Source: Stomoxys calcitrans
Taxonomy: Eukaryota; Arthropoda; Insecta; Diptera; Muscidae
NCBI RefSeq assembly: GCF_963082655.1
Contig: NC_081555.1
Span: 29,001,266-29,065,265, forward strand
Reading direction: 5' to 3'
Length of the DNA stretch: 64,000 nucleotides
Of this stretch, positions 9,903 through 22,257 are shown in pieces. The notes under the pieces were generated by a model. The model worked only from the letters and a program-made list of their open reading frames with translations, searched no databases and was not told the origin of the DNA. A program made the position numbers and the translations under genes. Every line of letters starts with the position of its first letter. The first letter of the stretch is position 1.

Positions 9903-11331
9903 CAAACGCACGCCGATGCGAAGTGTTTTCGCTCTAAAACACATATTTTTATTCCAATTTTTTTAAACTTTGGCAGGAGACCTTTTTTTATTCTAACACA
10001 TTTGTATTGTAAACCCTGGGCAAATCTATCAATGTTTTAGTGTAGGCCCCATATAAGGTTCCATTTCACAAATAGACATTTTTATATAGAGTTTAATGAA
10101 GTGTAAATGAATTTTAGAGTAGATAGAATCCGAGTTGAGAAATGTTTTATACATCGTTGGAAAGGTATGAAAAATTTTACGATAAGGTATGTTGCGTAAA
10201 TATGGCTATAGTGTGTCATGTGCAATTAGGACAACAAAAACAAAATTTGGGAAATTCGACTTTTTTGAAAAATTGACTTTTTTATTGCCGGTTCCATAAA
10301 ATGGAATAGAATAGAGATATTTCCATGATTCTTTTTGTGTTTTGTAGAAGAAGTGTTACCAAATAAAAGTTTATTTAACATCTTTGCAATAAAATGTGAC
10401 GTAATACTTGTTTTTTAGCAATGAATATAGCACTACTTGAAAATTGACTTTTTTCAGTATTTTGATCGCTACGATCTCATTTATGGCTAGGATATGGCGA
10501 GACATACCTTAAAATGTTGGGAACATTTTAAGCTTTCATTTAAGTTCAAAAAAAGCGAAAAAATCCCCGTGGAACTTTTTTTCCAGTGAGAAACTTTTGA
10601 AGTTTAGTAAAAAAATTGGCCATTTTGGTCTTAAGATAACGGTGTTGTTTGATATCGAAATTAGCCAAATTAGCACTTAAAACTTTTCTTAATACCTCGA
10701 CTTTGTGAAAATGGAAAGAAATGATAATGCTTTGACGGCCAAAGTTTGCGAAAACTTAAAGGAAATGGGAGTATCTTTTTTGAAAAATTTTGCAATTTTT
10801 TGACAAAAAAAATATTTTTCATATTGAAAACGATGCCATTTTTAAACCGCCAAAGATATTCACGTGATTCCTTTTGTATTTTATGCACACATATGCTGGC
10901 ATAATTTGTGTGAAGTATGAAGTTTATAGCTTTAAAATTGACGGAGTTATTAAAAAAACACTGAAAAAAACCAAGGCCAAATTTTCATATTTTAAAATTA
11001 AACAATTCATAACTCCTTAACAGTACACGATGGCATGGTACTTTATGCATAAGTTTTTTAGATCTTGTCAAGCTCTTTCTCTAGAGTCCTAAATCATGTA
11101 AATCGGTTGAGTAGATCAAAAGTTATGGCCCCCAGAAGCTTGGAGAAGTCAAAAGTGGTCAACTTTGACACCCTGTAGCTCACCCTGTATTAAAGATATG
11201 GACCAACAACAGCACTTTTCTGAAAGCCTATGTCCTCCTCTACAAATGTCTAGAACATTTTGTATGGCTAAAATCAACAGATAAAAAGTTGTAGACTTAT
11301 TTCCAATTTTTTTGCCATTTGGCCCACTGTG
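9903..11331 (-). repeat. Transib right terminal inverted repeat, ~1429 bp
   Basis: Inverted copy of 5986-7416, beginning AAACGCACGCC at 9903 and ending GGCCCACTGTG at 11331. Its length differs from the left TIR by about 2 bp and the two are nearly identical by reading, which implies recent origin or gene conversion between ends. Mirror-image open frames (for example 72 codons at 6429-6647 and 10670-10888) are simply the same DNA read twice. Confidence 0.95.
11325..11331 (-). promoter_or_regulatory. Right terminal heptamer CACAGTG (RSS-like)
   Basis: CACTGTG on the plus strand is CACAGTG read inward from the right end, identical to the left heptamer. It abuts the CAACG target duplication. Confidence 0.8.
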
Positions 11332-11336
11332 CAACG
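11332..11336. repeat. Target site duplication (right copy), CAACG
   Basis: Second copy of the 5-bp duplication. Satellite sequence resumes in register directly afterwards with TGAGTTTGCAATTGC (start of subunit B). Confidence 0.95.
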
Positions 11337-12390
11337 TGAGTTTGCAATTGCTGTAACTTCCTTAGTTTTGCAAACATCACAATTTTTCAGACACCGTTGG
11401 ATTCGTGGGGAAAATCTCTTTCCGTAGTGGTGCTGGATGGAGGAATAGTGTAAAGTTTTCTATGAAAAACATCGCAAAAATCAAATCTATTTTAGCGTAA
11501 AAATTCAAGGTCATTTTTAAGGTCAATAACGCTGTAACTCCTTCATTTTTTCGAATTTCGATCATTTTCCAGCATTCCGCAGTTCGAAATTCGAAAACGA
11601 TTCGAACAATAAACAAAATTACGTGAAATTTCACATTTTATTTTTTTTTGCATTTTTTTAGCAAAGGCTACCCCCTTATGAAATTTTTCAATTTTTGATG
11701 CGAAAAAATTTTTCGAGTTGAGTATACAGTATTGTAGATTATTGCAAAAAAATCGGATTAGTGCAAGTCCCATGTTTTTTCTTCAAAAAACAAGCTCAAA
11801 ATCGTATAATTAATATTGGAAAAATGGTAAAAAAAAATCGAGGTGAGTTTGAAATTGCTGTAACATTGTTAGTTTTGCGAATTTCAAAATTCTGAGGACA
11901 CCGTTGGATTCGTCAGGAAAATCGCTTTCTGTAATGGTGCTGGACGAAGCAATACTCATTCCTATTTCCTTGACAACTTTAGAGTATTGCTTCAAAATCG
12001 CATAATTAATATCCAAAAAATTCAAAAAAACCAACGTGAGTTTGCAATTGCTGTAACTTCCTTAGTTTTGCAAACATCACAATTTTTCAGACACCGTTGG
12101 ATTCGTGGGGAAAATCTCTTTCCGTAGTGGTGCTGGATGAAAGAATAGTGTAAAGTTTTCTATGAAAAACATCGCAAAAATCAAATCTATTTTAGCGTAA
12201 AAATTCAAGGTCATTTTTAAGGTCAATAACGCTGTAACTCCTTCATTTTTTCGAATTTCGATCATTTTCCAGCATTCCGCAGTTCGAAATTCGAAAACGA
12301 TTCGAACAATAAACAAAATTACGTGAAATTTCACATTTTATTTTTTTTTGCATTTTTTTAGCCAAAGGCTACCCCCTTATGAAATTTTTC

Positions 12391-12540
12391 AATTTTTGAT
12401 GCGAAAAAATTTTTCGAGTTGAGTATACAGTATTGTAGATTATTGCAAAAAAATCGGATTAGTGCAATTTTTGATGCGAAAAAATTTTTCGAGTTGAGTA
12501 TACAGTATTGTAGATTATTGCAAAAAAATCGGATTAGTGC
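12391..12540 (+). repeat. 75-bp tandem duplication in subunit C (marker variant)
   Basis: The segment from AATTTTTGATGCG to ATCGGATTAGTGC is present twice head to tail (12391 and 12466). Both copies end GATTAGTGCAA and the junction falls at that AA, suggesting slippage or unequal exchange at a short homology. Confidence 0.93.
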
Positions 12541-13163
12541 AAGTCCCATGTTTTTTCTTCAAAAAACAAGCTCAAAATCGTATAATTAATATTGGAAAAA
12601 TGGTAAAAAAAATCGAGGTGAGTTTGAAATTGCTGTAACATTGTTAGTTTTGCGAATTTCAAATTCTGAGGACACCGTTGGATTCGTCAGGAAAATCCCT
12701 TTCTGTAATGGTGCTGGACGAAGCAATACTCATTCCTATTTCCTTGACAACTTTAGAGTATTGCTTCAAAATCGCATAATTAATATCCAAAAAATTCAAA
12801 AAAACCAACGTGAGTTTGCAATTGCTGTAACTTCCTTAGTTTTGCAAACATCACAATTTTTCAGACACCGTTGGATTCGTGGGGAAAATCTCTTTCCGTA
12901 GTGGTGCTGGATGAAAGAATAGTGTAAAGTTTTCTATGAAAAACATCGCAAAAATCAAATCTATTTTAGCGTAAAAATTCAAGGTCATTTTTAAGGTCAA
13001 TAACGCTGTAACTCCTTCATTTTTTCGAATTTCGATCATTTTCCAGCATTCCGCAGTTCGAAATTCGAAAACGATTCGAACAATAAACAAAATTACGTGA
13101 AATTTCACATTTTATTTTTTTTTGCATTTTTTTAGCAAAGGCTACCCCCTTATGAAATTTTTC

Positions 13164-13313
13164 AATTTTTGATGCGAAAAAATTTTTCGAGTTGAGTATA
13201 CAGTATTGTAGATTATTGCAAAAAAATCGGATTAGTGCAATTTTTGATGCGAAAAAATTTTTCGAGTTGAGTATACAGTATTGTAGATTATTGCAAAAAA
13301 ATCGGATTAGTGC
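13164..13313 (+). repeat. 75-bp duplication variant, second occurrence
   Basis: Same duplication as at 12391, with starts at 13164 and 13239; 773 bp from the first (698 + 75), so adjacent units share it. Confidence 0.92.
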
Positions 13314-16300
13314 AAGTCCCATGTTTTTTCTTCAAAAAACAAGCTCAAAATCGTATAATTAATATTGGAAAAATGGTAAAAAAAATCGAGGTGAGTTTGA
13401 AATTGCTGTAACATTGTTAGTTTTGCGAATTTCAAAATTCTGAGGACACCGTTGGATTCGTCAGGAAAATCCCTTTCTGTAATGGTGCTGGATGAAGCAA
13501 TACTCATTCCTATTTCCTTGAAAACTTTAGAGCATTGCTTCAAAATCGCATAATTAATATCCAAAAAATTCAAAAAAACCAACGTAACTCCTTAATTTTT
13601 TCGAATTTCGATCATTTTCCAGCATTCCGCAGTTCGAAATTCGAAAACGATTCGAACAATAAACAAAATTACGTGAAATTTCACATTTTATTTTTTTTTG
13701 CATTTTTTTAGCAAAGGCTACCCCCTTATGAAATTTTTCAATTTTTGATGCGAAAAAATTTTTCGAGTTGAGTATACAGTATTGTAGATTATTGCAAAAA
13801 AATCGGATTAGTGCAAGTCCCATGTTTTTTCTTCAAAAATTAATATTGGAAAAATGGTAAAAAAATCGAGGTGAGTTTGAAATTGCTGTAACATTGTTAG
13901 TTTTGCGAATTTCAAAATTCTGAGGACACCGTTGGATTCGTCAGGAAAATCCCTTTCTGTAATGGTGCTGGACGAAGCAATACTCATTCCTATTTCCTTG
14001 AAAACTTTAGAGTATTGCTTCAAAATCGCATAATTAATATCCAAAAAATTCAAAAAAACCAACGTGAGTTTGCAATTGCTGTAACTTCCTTAGTTTTGCA
14101 AACATCACAATTTTTCAGACACCGTTGGATTCGTGGGGAAAATCTCTTTCCGTAGTGGTGCTGGATGAAGGAATAGTGTAAAGTTTTCTATGAAAAACAT
14201 CGCAAAAATCAAATCTATTTTAGCGTAAAAATTCAAGGTCATTTTTAAGGTCAATAACGCTGTAACTCCTTCATTTTTTCGAATTTCGATCATTTTCCAG
14301 CATTCCGCAGTTCGAAATTCGAAAACGATTCGAACAATAAACAAAATTACGTGAAATTTCACATTTTATTTTTTTTTTGCATTTTTTTAGCAAAGGCTAC
14401 CCCCTTATGAAATTTTTCAATTTTTGATGCGAAAAAATTTTTCGAGTTGAGTATACAGTATTGTAGATTATTGCAAAAAAATCCGATTAGTGCAAGTCCC
14501 ATGTTTTTTCTTCAAAAAACAAGCTCAAAATCGTATAATTAATATTGGAAAAATGGTAAAAAAAATCGAGGTGAGATTGAAATTGCTGTAACATTGTTAG
14601 TTTTGCGAATTTCAAAATTCTGAGGACACCGTTGGATTCGTCAGGAAAATCCCTTTCTGTAATGGTGCTGGACGAAGCAATACTCATTCCTATTTCCTTG
14701 ACAACTTTAGAGTATTGCTTCAAAATCGCATAATTAATATCCAAAAAATTCAAAAAAACCAACGTGAGTTTGCAATTGCTGTAACTTCCTTAGTTTTGCA
14801 AACATCACAATTTTTCAGACACCGTTGGATTCGTGGGGAAAATCTCTTTCCGTAGTGGTGCTGGATGAAAGAATAGTGTAAAGTTTTCTATGAAAAACAT
14901 CGCAAAAATCAAATCTATTTTAGCGTAAAAATTCAAGGTCATTTTTAAGGTCAATAACGCTGTAACTCCTTCATTTTTTCGAATTTCGATCATTTTCCAG
15001 CATTCCGCAGTTCGAAATTCGAAAACGATTCGAACAATAAACAAAATTACGTGAAATTTCACATTTTATTTTTTTTTGCATTTTTTTAGCAAAGGCTACC
15101 CCCTTATGAAATTTTTCAATTTTTGATGCGAAAAAATTTTTCGAGTTGAGTATACAGTATTGTAGATTATTGCAAAAAAATCGGATTAGTGCAAGTCCCA
15201 TGTTTTTTCTTCAAAAAACAAGCTCAAAATCGTATAATTAATATTGGAAAAATGGTAAAAAAAATCGAGGTGAGTTTGAAATTGCTGTAACATTGTTAGT
15301 TTTGCGAATTTCAAAATTCTGAGGACACCGTTGGATTCGTCAGGAAAATCCCTTTCTGTAATGGTGCTGGACGAAGCAATACTCATTCCTATTTCCTTGA
15401 AAACTTTAGAGTATTGCTTCAAAATCGCATAATTAATATCCAAAAAATTCAAAAAAACCAACGTGAGTTTGCAATTGCTGTAACTTCCTTAGTTTTGCAA
15501 ACATCACAATTTTTCAGACACCGTTGGATTCGTGGGGAAAATCTCTTTCCGTAGTGGTGCTGGATGAAGGAATAGTGTAAAGTTTTCTATGAAAAACATC
15601 GCAAAAATCAAATCTATTTTAGCGTAAAAATTCAAGGTCATTTTTAAGGTCAATAACGCTGTAACTCCTTCATTTTTTCGAATTTCGATCATTTTCCAGC
15701 ATTCCGCAGTTCGAAATTCGAAAACGATTCGAACAATAAACAAAATTACGTGAAATTTCACATTTTATTTTTTTGCATTTTTTTAGCAAAGGCTACCCCC
15801 TTATGAAATTTTTCAATTTTTGATGCGAAAAAATTTTTCGAGTTGAGTATACAGTATTGTAGATTATTGCAAAAAAATCGGATTAGTGCAAGTCCCATGT
15901 TTTTTCTTCAAAAAACAAGCTCAAAATCGTATAATTAATATTGGAAAAATGGTAAAAAAAATCGAGGTGAGTTTGAAATTGCTGTAACATTGTTAGTTTT
16001 GCGAATTTCAAAATTCTGAGGACACCGTTGGATTCGTCAGGAAAATCCCTTTCTGTAATGGTGCTGGATGAAGCAATACTCATTCCTATTTCCTTGAAAA
16101 CTTTAGAGCATTGCTTCAAAATCGCATAATTAATATCCAAAAAATTCAAAAAAACCAACGTAACTCCTTAATTTTTTCGAATTTCGATCATTTTCCAGCA
16201 TTCCGCAGTTCGAAATTCGAAAACGATTCGAACAATAAACAAAATTACGTGAAATTTCACATTTTATTTTTTTTTGCATTTTTTTAGCAAAGGCTACCCC

Positions 16301-16315
16301 CTTATGAAATTTTTC

Positions 16316-16465
16316 AATTTTTGATGCGAAAAAATTTTTCGAGTTGAGTATACAGTATTGTAGATTATTGCAAAAAAATCGGATTAGTGCAATTTTTGAT
16401 GCGAAAAAATTTTTCGAGTTGAGTATACAGTATTGTAGATTATTGCAAAAAAATCGGATTAGTGC
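16316..16465 (+). repeat. 75-bp duplication variant, third occurrence
   Basis: Copies start at 16316 and 16391; part of the 1274-bp composite. Confidence 0.92.
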
Positions 16466-17589
16466 AAGTCCCATGTTTTTTCTTCAAAAAACAAGCTCAA
16501 AATCGTATAATTAATATTGGAAAAATGGTAAAAAAAATCGAGGTGAGTTTGAAATTGCTGTAACATTGTTAGTTTTGCGAATTTCAAAATTCTGAGGACA
16601 CCGTTGGATTCGTCAGGAAAATCCCTTTCTGTAATGGTGCTGGACGAAGCAATACTCATTCCTATTTCCTTGAAAACTTTAGAGTATTGCTTCAAAATCG
16701 CATAATTAATATCCAAAAAATTCAAAAAAACCAACGTGAGTTTGCAATTGCTGTAACTTCCTTAGTTTTGCAAACATCACAATTTTTCAGACACCGTTGG
16801 ATTCGTGGGGAAAATCTCTTTCCGTAGTGGTGCTGGATGAAGGAATAGTGTAAAGTTTTCTATGAAAAACATCGCAAAAATCAAATCTATTTTAGCGTAA
16901 AAATTCAAGGTCATTTTTAAGGTCAATAACGCTGTAACTCCTTCATTTTTTCGAATTTCGATCATTTTCCAGCATTCCGCAGTTCGAAATTCGAAAACGA
17001 TTCGAACAATAAACAAAATTACGTGAAATTTCATATTTTATTTTTTTTGCATTTTTTTAGCAAAGGCTACCCCCTTATGAAATTTTTCAATTTTTGATGC
17101 GAAAAAATTTTTCGAGTTGAGTATACAGTATTGTAGATTATTGCAAAAAAATCGGATTAGTGCAAGTCCCATGTTTTTTCTTCAAAAAACAAGCTCAAAA
17201 TCGTATAATTAATATTGGAAAAATGGTAAAAAAAATCGAGGTGAGTTTGAAATTGCTGTAACATTGTTAGTTTTGCGAATTTCAAAATTCTGAGGACACC
17301 GTTGGATTCGTCAGGAAAATCCCTTTCTGTAATGGTGCTGGATGAAGCAATACTCATTCCTATTTCCTTGAAAACTTTAGAGCATTGCTTCAAAATCGCA
17401 TAATTAATATCCAAAAAATTCAAAAAAACCAACGTAACTCCTTAATTTTTTCGAATTTCGATCACTTTCCAGCATTCCGCAGTTCGAAATTCGAAAACGA
17501 TTCGAACAATAAACAAAATTACGTGAAATTTCACATTTTATTTTTTTTTGCATTTTTTTAGCAAAGGCTACCCCCTTATGAAATTTTTC

Positions 17590-17739
17590 AATTTTTGATG
17601 CGAAAAAATTTTTCGAGTTGAGTATACAGTATTGTAGATTATTGCAAAAAAATCGGATTAGTGCAATTTTTGATGCGAAAAAATTTTTCGAGTTGAGTAT
17701 ACAGTATTGTAGATTATTGCAAAAAAATCGGATTAGTGC
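17590..17739 (+). repeat. 75-bp duplication variant, fourth occurrence
   Basis: Copies start at 17590 and 17665, exactly 1274 bp after the previous occurrence. Confidence 0.92.
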
Positions 17740-19447
17740 AAGTCCCATGTTTTTTCTTCAAAAAACAAGCTCAAAATCGTATAATTAATATTGGAAAAAT
17801 GGTAAAAAAAATCGAGGTGAGTTTGAAATTGCTGTAACATTGTTAGTTTTGCGAATTTCAAAATTCTGAGGACACCGTTGGATTCGTCAGGAAAATCCCT
17901 TTCTGTAATGGTGCTGGACGAAGCAATACTCATTCCTATTTCCTTGAAAACTTTAGAGTATTGCTTCAAAATCGCATAATTAATATCCAAAAAATTCAAA
18001 AAAACCAACGTGAGTTTGCAATTGCTGTAACTTCCTTAGTTTTGCAAACATCACAATTTTTCAGACACCGTTGGATTCGTGGGGAAAATCTCTTTCCGTA
18101 GTGGTGCTGGATGAAGGAATAGTGTAAAGTTTTCTATGAAAAACATCGCAAAAATCAAATCTATTTTAGCGTAAAAATTCAAGGTCATTTTTAAGGTCAA
18201 TAACGTTGTAACTCCTTCATTTTTTCGAATTTCGATCATTTTCCAGCATTCCGCAGTTCGAAATTCGAAAACGATTCGAACAATAAACAAAATTACGTGA
18301 AATTTCATATTTTATTTTTTTTGCATTTTTTTAGCAAAGGCTACCCCCTTATGAAATTTTTCAATTTTTGATGCGAAAAAATTTTTCGAGTTGAGTATAC
18401 AGTATTGTAGATTATTGCAAAAAAATCGGATTAGTGCAAGTCCCATGTTTTTTCTTCAAAAAACAAGCTCAAAATCGTATAATTAATATTGGAAAAATGG
18501 TAAAAAAAATCGAGGTGAGTTTGAAATTGCTGTAACATTGTTAGTTTTGCGAATTTCAAAATTCTGAGGACACCGTTGGATTCGTCAGGAAAATCCCTTT
18601 CTGTAATGGTGCTGGATGAAGCAATACTCATTCCTATTTCCTTGAAAACTTTAGAGCATTGCTTCAAAATCGCATAATTAATATCCAAAAAATTCAAAAA
18701 AACCAACGTGAGTTTGCAATTGCTGTAACTTCCTTAGTTTTGCAAACATCACAATTTTTCAGACACCGTTGGATTCGTGGGGAAAATCTCTTTCCGTAGT
18801 GGTGGTGGATGAAGGAATAGTGTAAAGTTTTCTATGAAAAACATCGCAAAAATCAAATCTATTTTAGCGTAAAAATTCAAGGTCATTTTTAAGGTCAATA
18901 ACGCTGTAACTCCTTCATTTTTTCGAATTTCGATCATTTTCCAGCATTCCGCAGTTCGAAATTCGAAAACGATTCGAACAATAAACAAAATTACGTGAAA
19001 TTTCACATTTCATTTTTTTTTGCATTTTTTTAGCAAAGGCTACCCCCTTATGAAATTTTTCAATTTTTGATGCGAAAAAATTTTTCGAGTTGAGTATACA
19101 GTATTGTAGATTATTGCAAAAAAATCGGATTAGTGCAAGTCCCATGTTTTTTCTTCAAAAAACAAGCTCAAAATCGTATAATTAATATTGGAAAAATGGT
19201 AAAAAAAATCGAGGTGAGATTGAAATTGCTGTAACATTGTTAGTTTTGCGAATTTCAAAATTCTGAGGACACCGTTGGATTCGTCAGGAAAATCCCTTTC
19301 TGTAATGGTGCTGGACGAAGCAATACTCATTCCTATTTCCTTGACAACTTTAGAGTATTGCTTCAAAATCGCATAATTAATATCCAAAAAATTCAAAAAA
19401 ACCAACGTGAGTTTGCAATTGCTGTAACTTCCTTAGTTTTGCAAACA

Positions 19448-21247
19448 TCACAATTTTTCAGACACCGTTGGATTCGTGGGGAAAATCTCTTTCCGTAGTG
19501 GTGCTGGATGAAGGAATAGTGTAAGGTTTTCTATGAAAAAAATCGCAAAAATCAAATCTATTTTAGCGTAAAAATTCAAGGTCATTTTTAAGGTCAATAA
19601 CGCTGTAACTCCTTCATTTTTTCGAATTTCGATCATTTTCCAGCATTCCGCAGTTCGAAATTCGAAAACGATTCGAACAATAAACAAAATTACGTGAAAT
19701 TTCACATTTTATTTTTTTTTGCATTTTTTTAGCAAAGGCTACCTTATGAAATTTTTCAATTTTTGATGCGAAAAAATTTTTCGAGTTGAGTATACAGTAT
19801 TGTAGATTATTGCAAAAAAATCGGATTAGTGCAAGTCCCATGTTTTTTCTTCAAAAAACAAGCTCAAAATCGTATAATTAATATTGGAAAAATGGTAAAA
19901 AAAATCGAGGTGAGTTTGAAATTGCTGTAACATTGTTAGTTTTGCGAATTTCAAAATTCTGAGGACACCGTTGGATTCGTCAGGAAAATCCCTTTCTGTA
20001 ATGGTGCTGGACGAAGCAATACTCATTCCTATTTCCTTGACAACTTTAGAGTATTGCTTCAAAATCGCATAATTAATATCCAAAAAATTCGAAAAAACCA
20101 ACGTGAGTTTGCAATTGCTGTAACTTCCTTAGTTTTGCAAACATCACAATTTTTCAGACACCGTTGGATTCGTGGGGAAAATCTCTTTCCGTAGTGGTGC
20201 TGGATGAAGGAATAGTGTAAAGTTTTCTATGAAAAACATCGCAAAAATCAAATCTATTTTAGCGTAAAAATTCAAGGTCATTTTTAAGGTCAATAACGCT
20301 GTAACTCCTTCATTTTTTCGAATTTCGATCATTTTCCAGCATTCCGCAGTTCGAAATTCGAAAACGATTCGAACAATAAACAAAATTACGTGAAATTTCA
20401 CATTTTATTTTTTTTTGCATTTTTTTAGCAAAGGCTACCCCCTTATGGAATTTTTCAATTTTTGATGCGAAAAAATTTTTCGAGTTGAGTATACAGTATT
20501 GTAGATTATTGCAAAAAAATCGGATTAGTGCAAGTCCCATGTTTTTTCTTCAAAAAACAAGCTCAAAATCGTATAATTAATATTGGAAAAATGGTAAAAA
20601 AAATCGAGGTGAGTTTGAAATTGCTGTAACATTGTTAGTTTTGCGAATTTCAAAATTCTGAGGACACCGTTGGATTCGTCAGGAAAATCCCTTTCTGTAA
20701 TGGTGCTGGACGAAGCAATACTCATTCCTATTTCCTTGAAAACTTTAGAGTATTGCTTCAAAATCGCATAATTAATATCCAAAAAATTCAAAAAAACCAA
20801 CGTGAGTTTGCAATTGCTGTAACTTCCTTAGTTTTGCAAACATCACAATTTTTCAGACACCGTTGGATTCGTGGGGAAAATCTCTTTCCGTAGTGGTGCT
20901 GGATGAAGGAATAGTGTAAGGTTTTCTATGAAAAAAATCGCAAAAATCAAATCTATTTTAGCGTAAAAATTCAAGGTCATTTTTAAGGTCAATAACGCTG
21001 TAACTCCTTCATTTTTTCGAATTTCGATCATTTTCCAGCATTCCGCAGTTCGAAATTCGAAAACGATTCGAACAATAAACAAAATTACGTGAAATTTCAC
21101 ATTTTATTTTTTTTTGCATTTTTTTAGCAAAGGCTACCTTATGAAATTTTTCAATTTTTGATGCGAAAAAATTTTTCGAGTTGAGTATACAGTATTGTAG
21201 ATTATTGCAAAAAAATCGGATTAGTGAAGTCCCATGTTTTTTCTTCA
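19448..21247 (+). repeat. ~1395-bp higher-order pair
   Basis: Two units share a 3-base-shortened GCTACCTTATG (19738 and 21133, 1395 bp apart) plus GTGTAAGGTTTTC and a C-to-A change in the ATGAAAAAAATCGC stretch. An ordinary unit lies between them. Confidence 0.82.
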
Positions 21248-21839
21248 AAAAACAAGCTCAAAATCGTATAATTAATATTGGAAAAATGGTAAAAAAATCG
21301 AGGTGAGTTTGAAATTGCTGTAACATTGTTAGTTTTGCGAATTTCAAAATTCTGAGGACACCGTTGGATTCGTCAGGAAAATCCCTTTCTGTAATGGTGC
21401 TGGACGAAGCAATACTCATTCCTATATCCTTGAAAACTTTAGAGTATTGCTTCAAAATCGCATAATTAATATCCAAAAAATTCAAAAAAACCAACGTGAG
21501 TTTGCAATTGCTGTAACTTCCTTTGTTTTGCAAACATCACAATTTTTCAGACACCGTTGGATTCGTGGGGAAAATCTCTTTCCGTAGTGGTGCTGGATGA
21601 AGGAATAGTGTAAAGTTTTCTATGAAAAACATCGCAAAAATCAAATCTATTTTAGCGTAAAAATTCAAGGTCATTTTTAAGGTCAATAACGCTGTAACTC
21701 CTTCATTTTTTCGAATTTCGATCATTTTCCAGCATTCCGCAGTTCGAAATTCGAAAACGATTCGAACAATAAACAAAATTACGTGAAATTTCACATTTTA
21801 TTTTTTTTGCATTTTTTTAGCAAATTTATGAAATTTTTC

Positions 21840-21989
21840 AATTTTTGATGCGAAAAAATTTTTCGAGTTGAGTATACAGTATTGTAGATTATTGCAAAAA
21901 AATCGGATTAGTGCAATTTTTGATGCGAAAAAATTTTTTGAGTTGAGTATACAGTATTGTAGATTATTGCAAAAAAATCGGATTAGTGC
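21840..21989 (+). repeat. 75-bp duplication variant, fifth occurrence
   Basis: Copies start at 21840 and 21915. The preceding unit also lacks GGCTACCCCC (reads AGCAAATTTATG), so this is a separately altered relative of the earlier ones. Confidence 0.9.
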
Positions 21990-22257
21990 AAGTCCCATGT
22001 TTTTTCTTCAAAAACAAGCTCAAAATCGTATAATTAATATTGGAAAAATGGTAAAAAAAATCGAGGTGAGTTTGAAATTGCTGTAACATTGTTAGTTTTG
22101 CGAATTTCAAAATTCTGAGGACACCGTTGGATTCGCCAGGAAAATCCCTTTCTGTAATGGTGCTGGACGAAGCAATACTCATTCCTATTTCCTTGAAAAC
22201 TTTAGAGTATTGCTTCAAAATCGCATAATTAATATCCAAAAAATTCAAAAAAACCAA

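Larger units (their letters stand above)
5986..11331 (-). mobile_element. Complete Transib-superfamily DNA transposon, 5346 bp
   Basis: Seen: CACAGTGGGCC at the left end and its exact reverse complement at the right end, ~1.43-kb terminal inverted repeats, a 5-bp duplication of the target (CAACG), and a central minus-strand transposase gene (7465-9507). Known: Transib elements are cut-and-paste transposons related to the ancestor of RAG1/RAG2. They have CAC-starting ends resembling the recombination heptamer, make 5-bp target duplications and encode RAG1-like transposases. All these criteria are met. The element interrupts one satellite unit without other rearrangement and no second copy occurs in the window. 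There is no RAG2-like gene, so it is a Transib rather than a ProtoRAG element. The TIR length is the odd feature. Confidence 0.96.
15883..18706 (+). repeat. 1274-bp higher-order repeat
   Basis: Corresponding points recur at 15883, 17157 and 18431 (1274 bp apart). Each composite pairs a unit whose A subunit is fused to late C (skipping B, at CCAACG|TAACTCC) and carries the 75-bp duplication, with a normal 698-bp unit. Composite-specific variants such as GAGCATTGC (instead of GAGTATTGC) recur in register. Confidence 0.88.

Noticed and set aside
5986..11331. hAT, Polinton or ProtoRAG identity for the long-TIR element
   Set aside because: hAT would give an 8-bp duplication and different ends. 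Polintons are much larger with several genes. No RAG2-like gene is present. The CACAGTG ends, 5-bp duplication and transposase motifs fit Transib.
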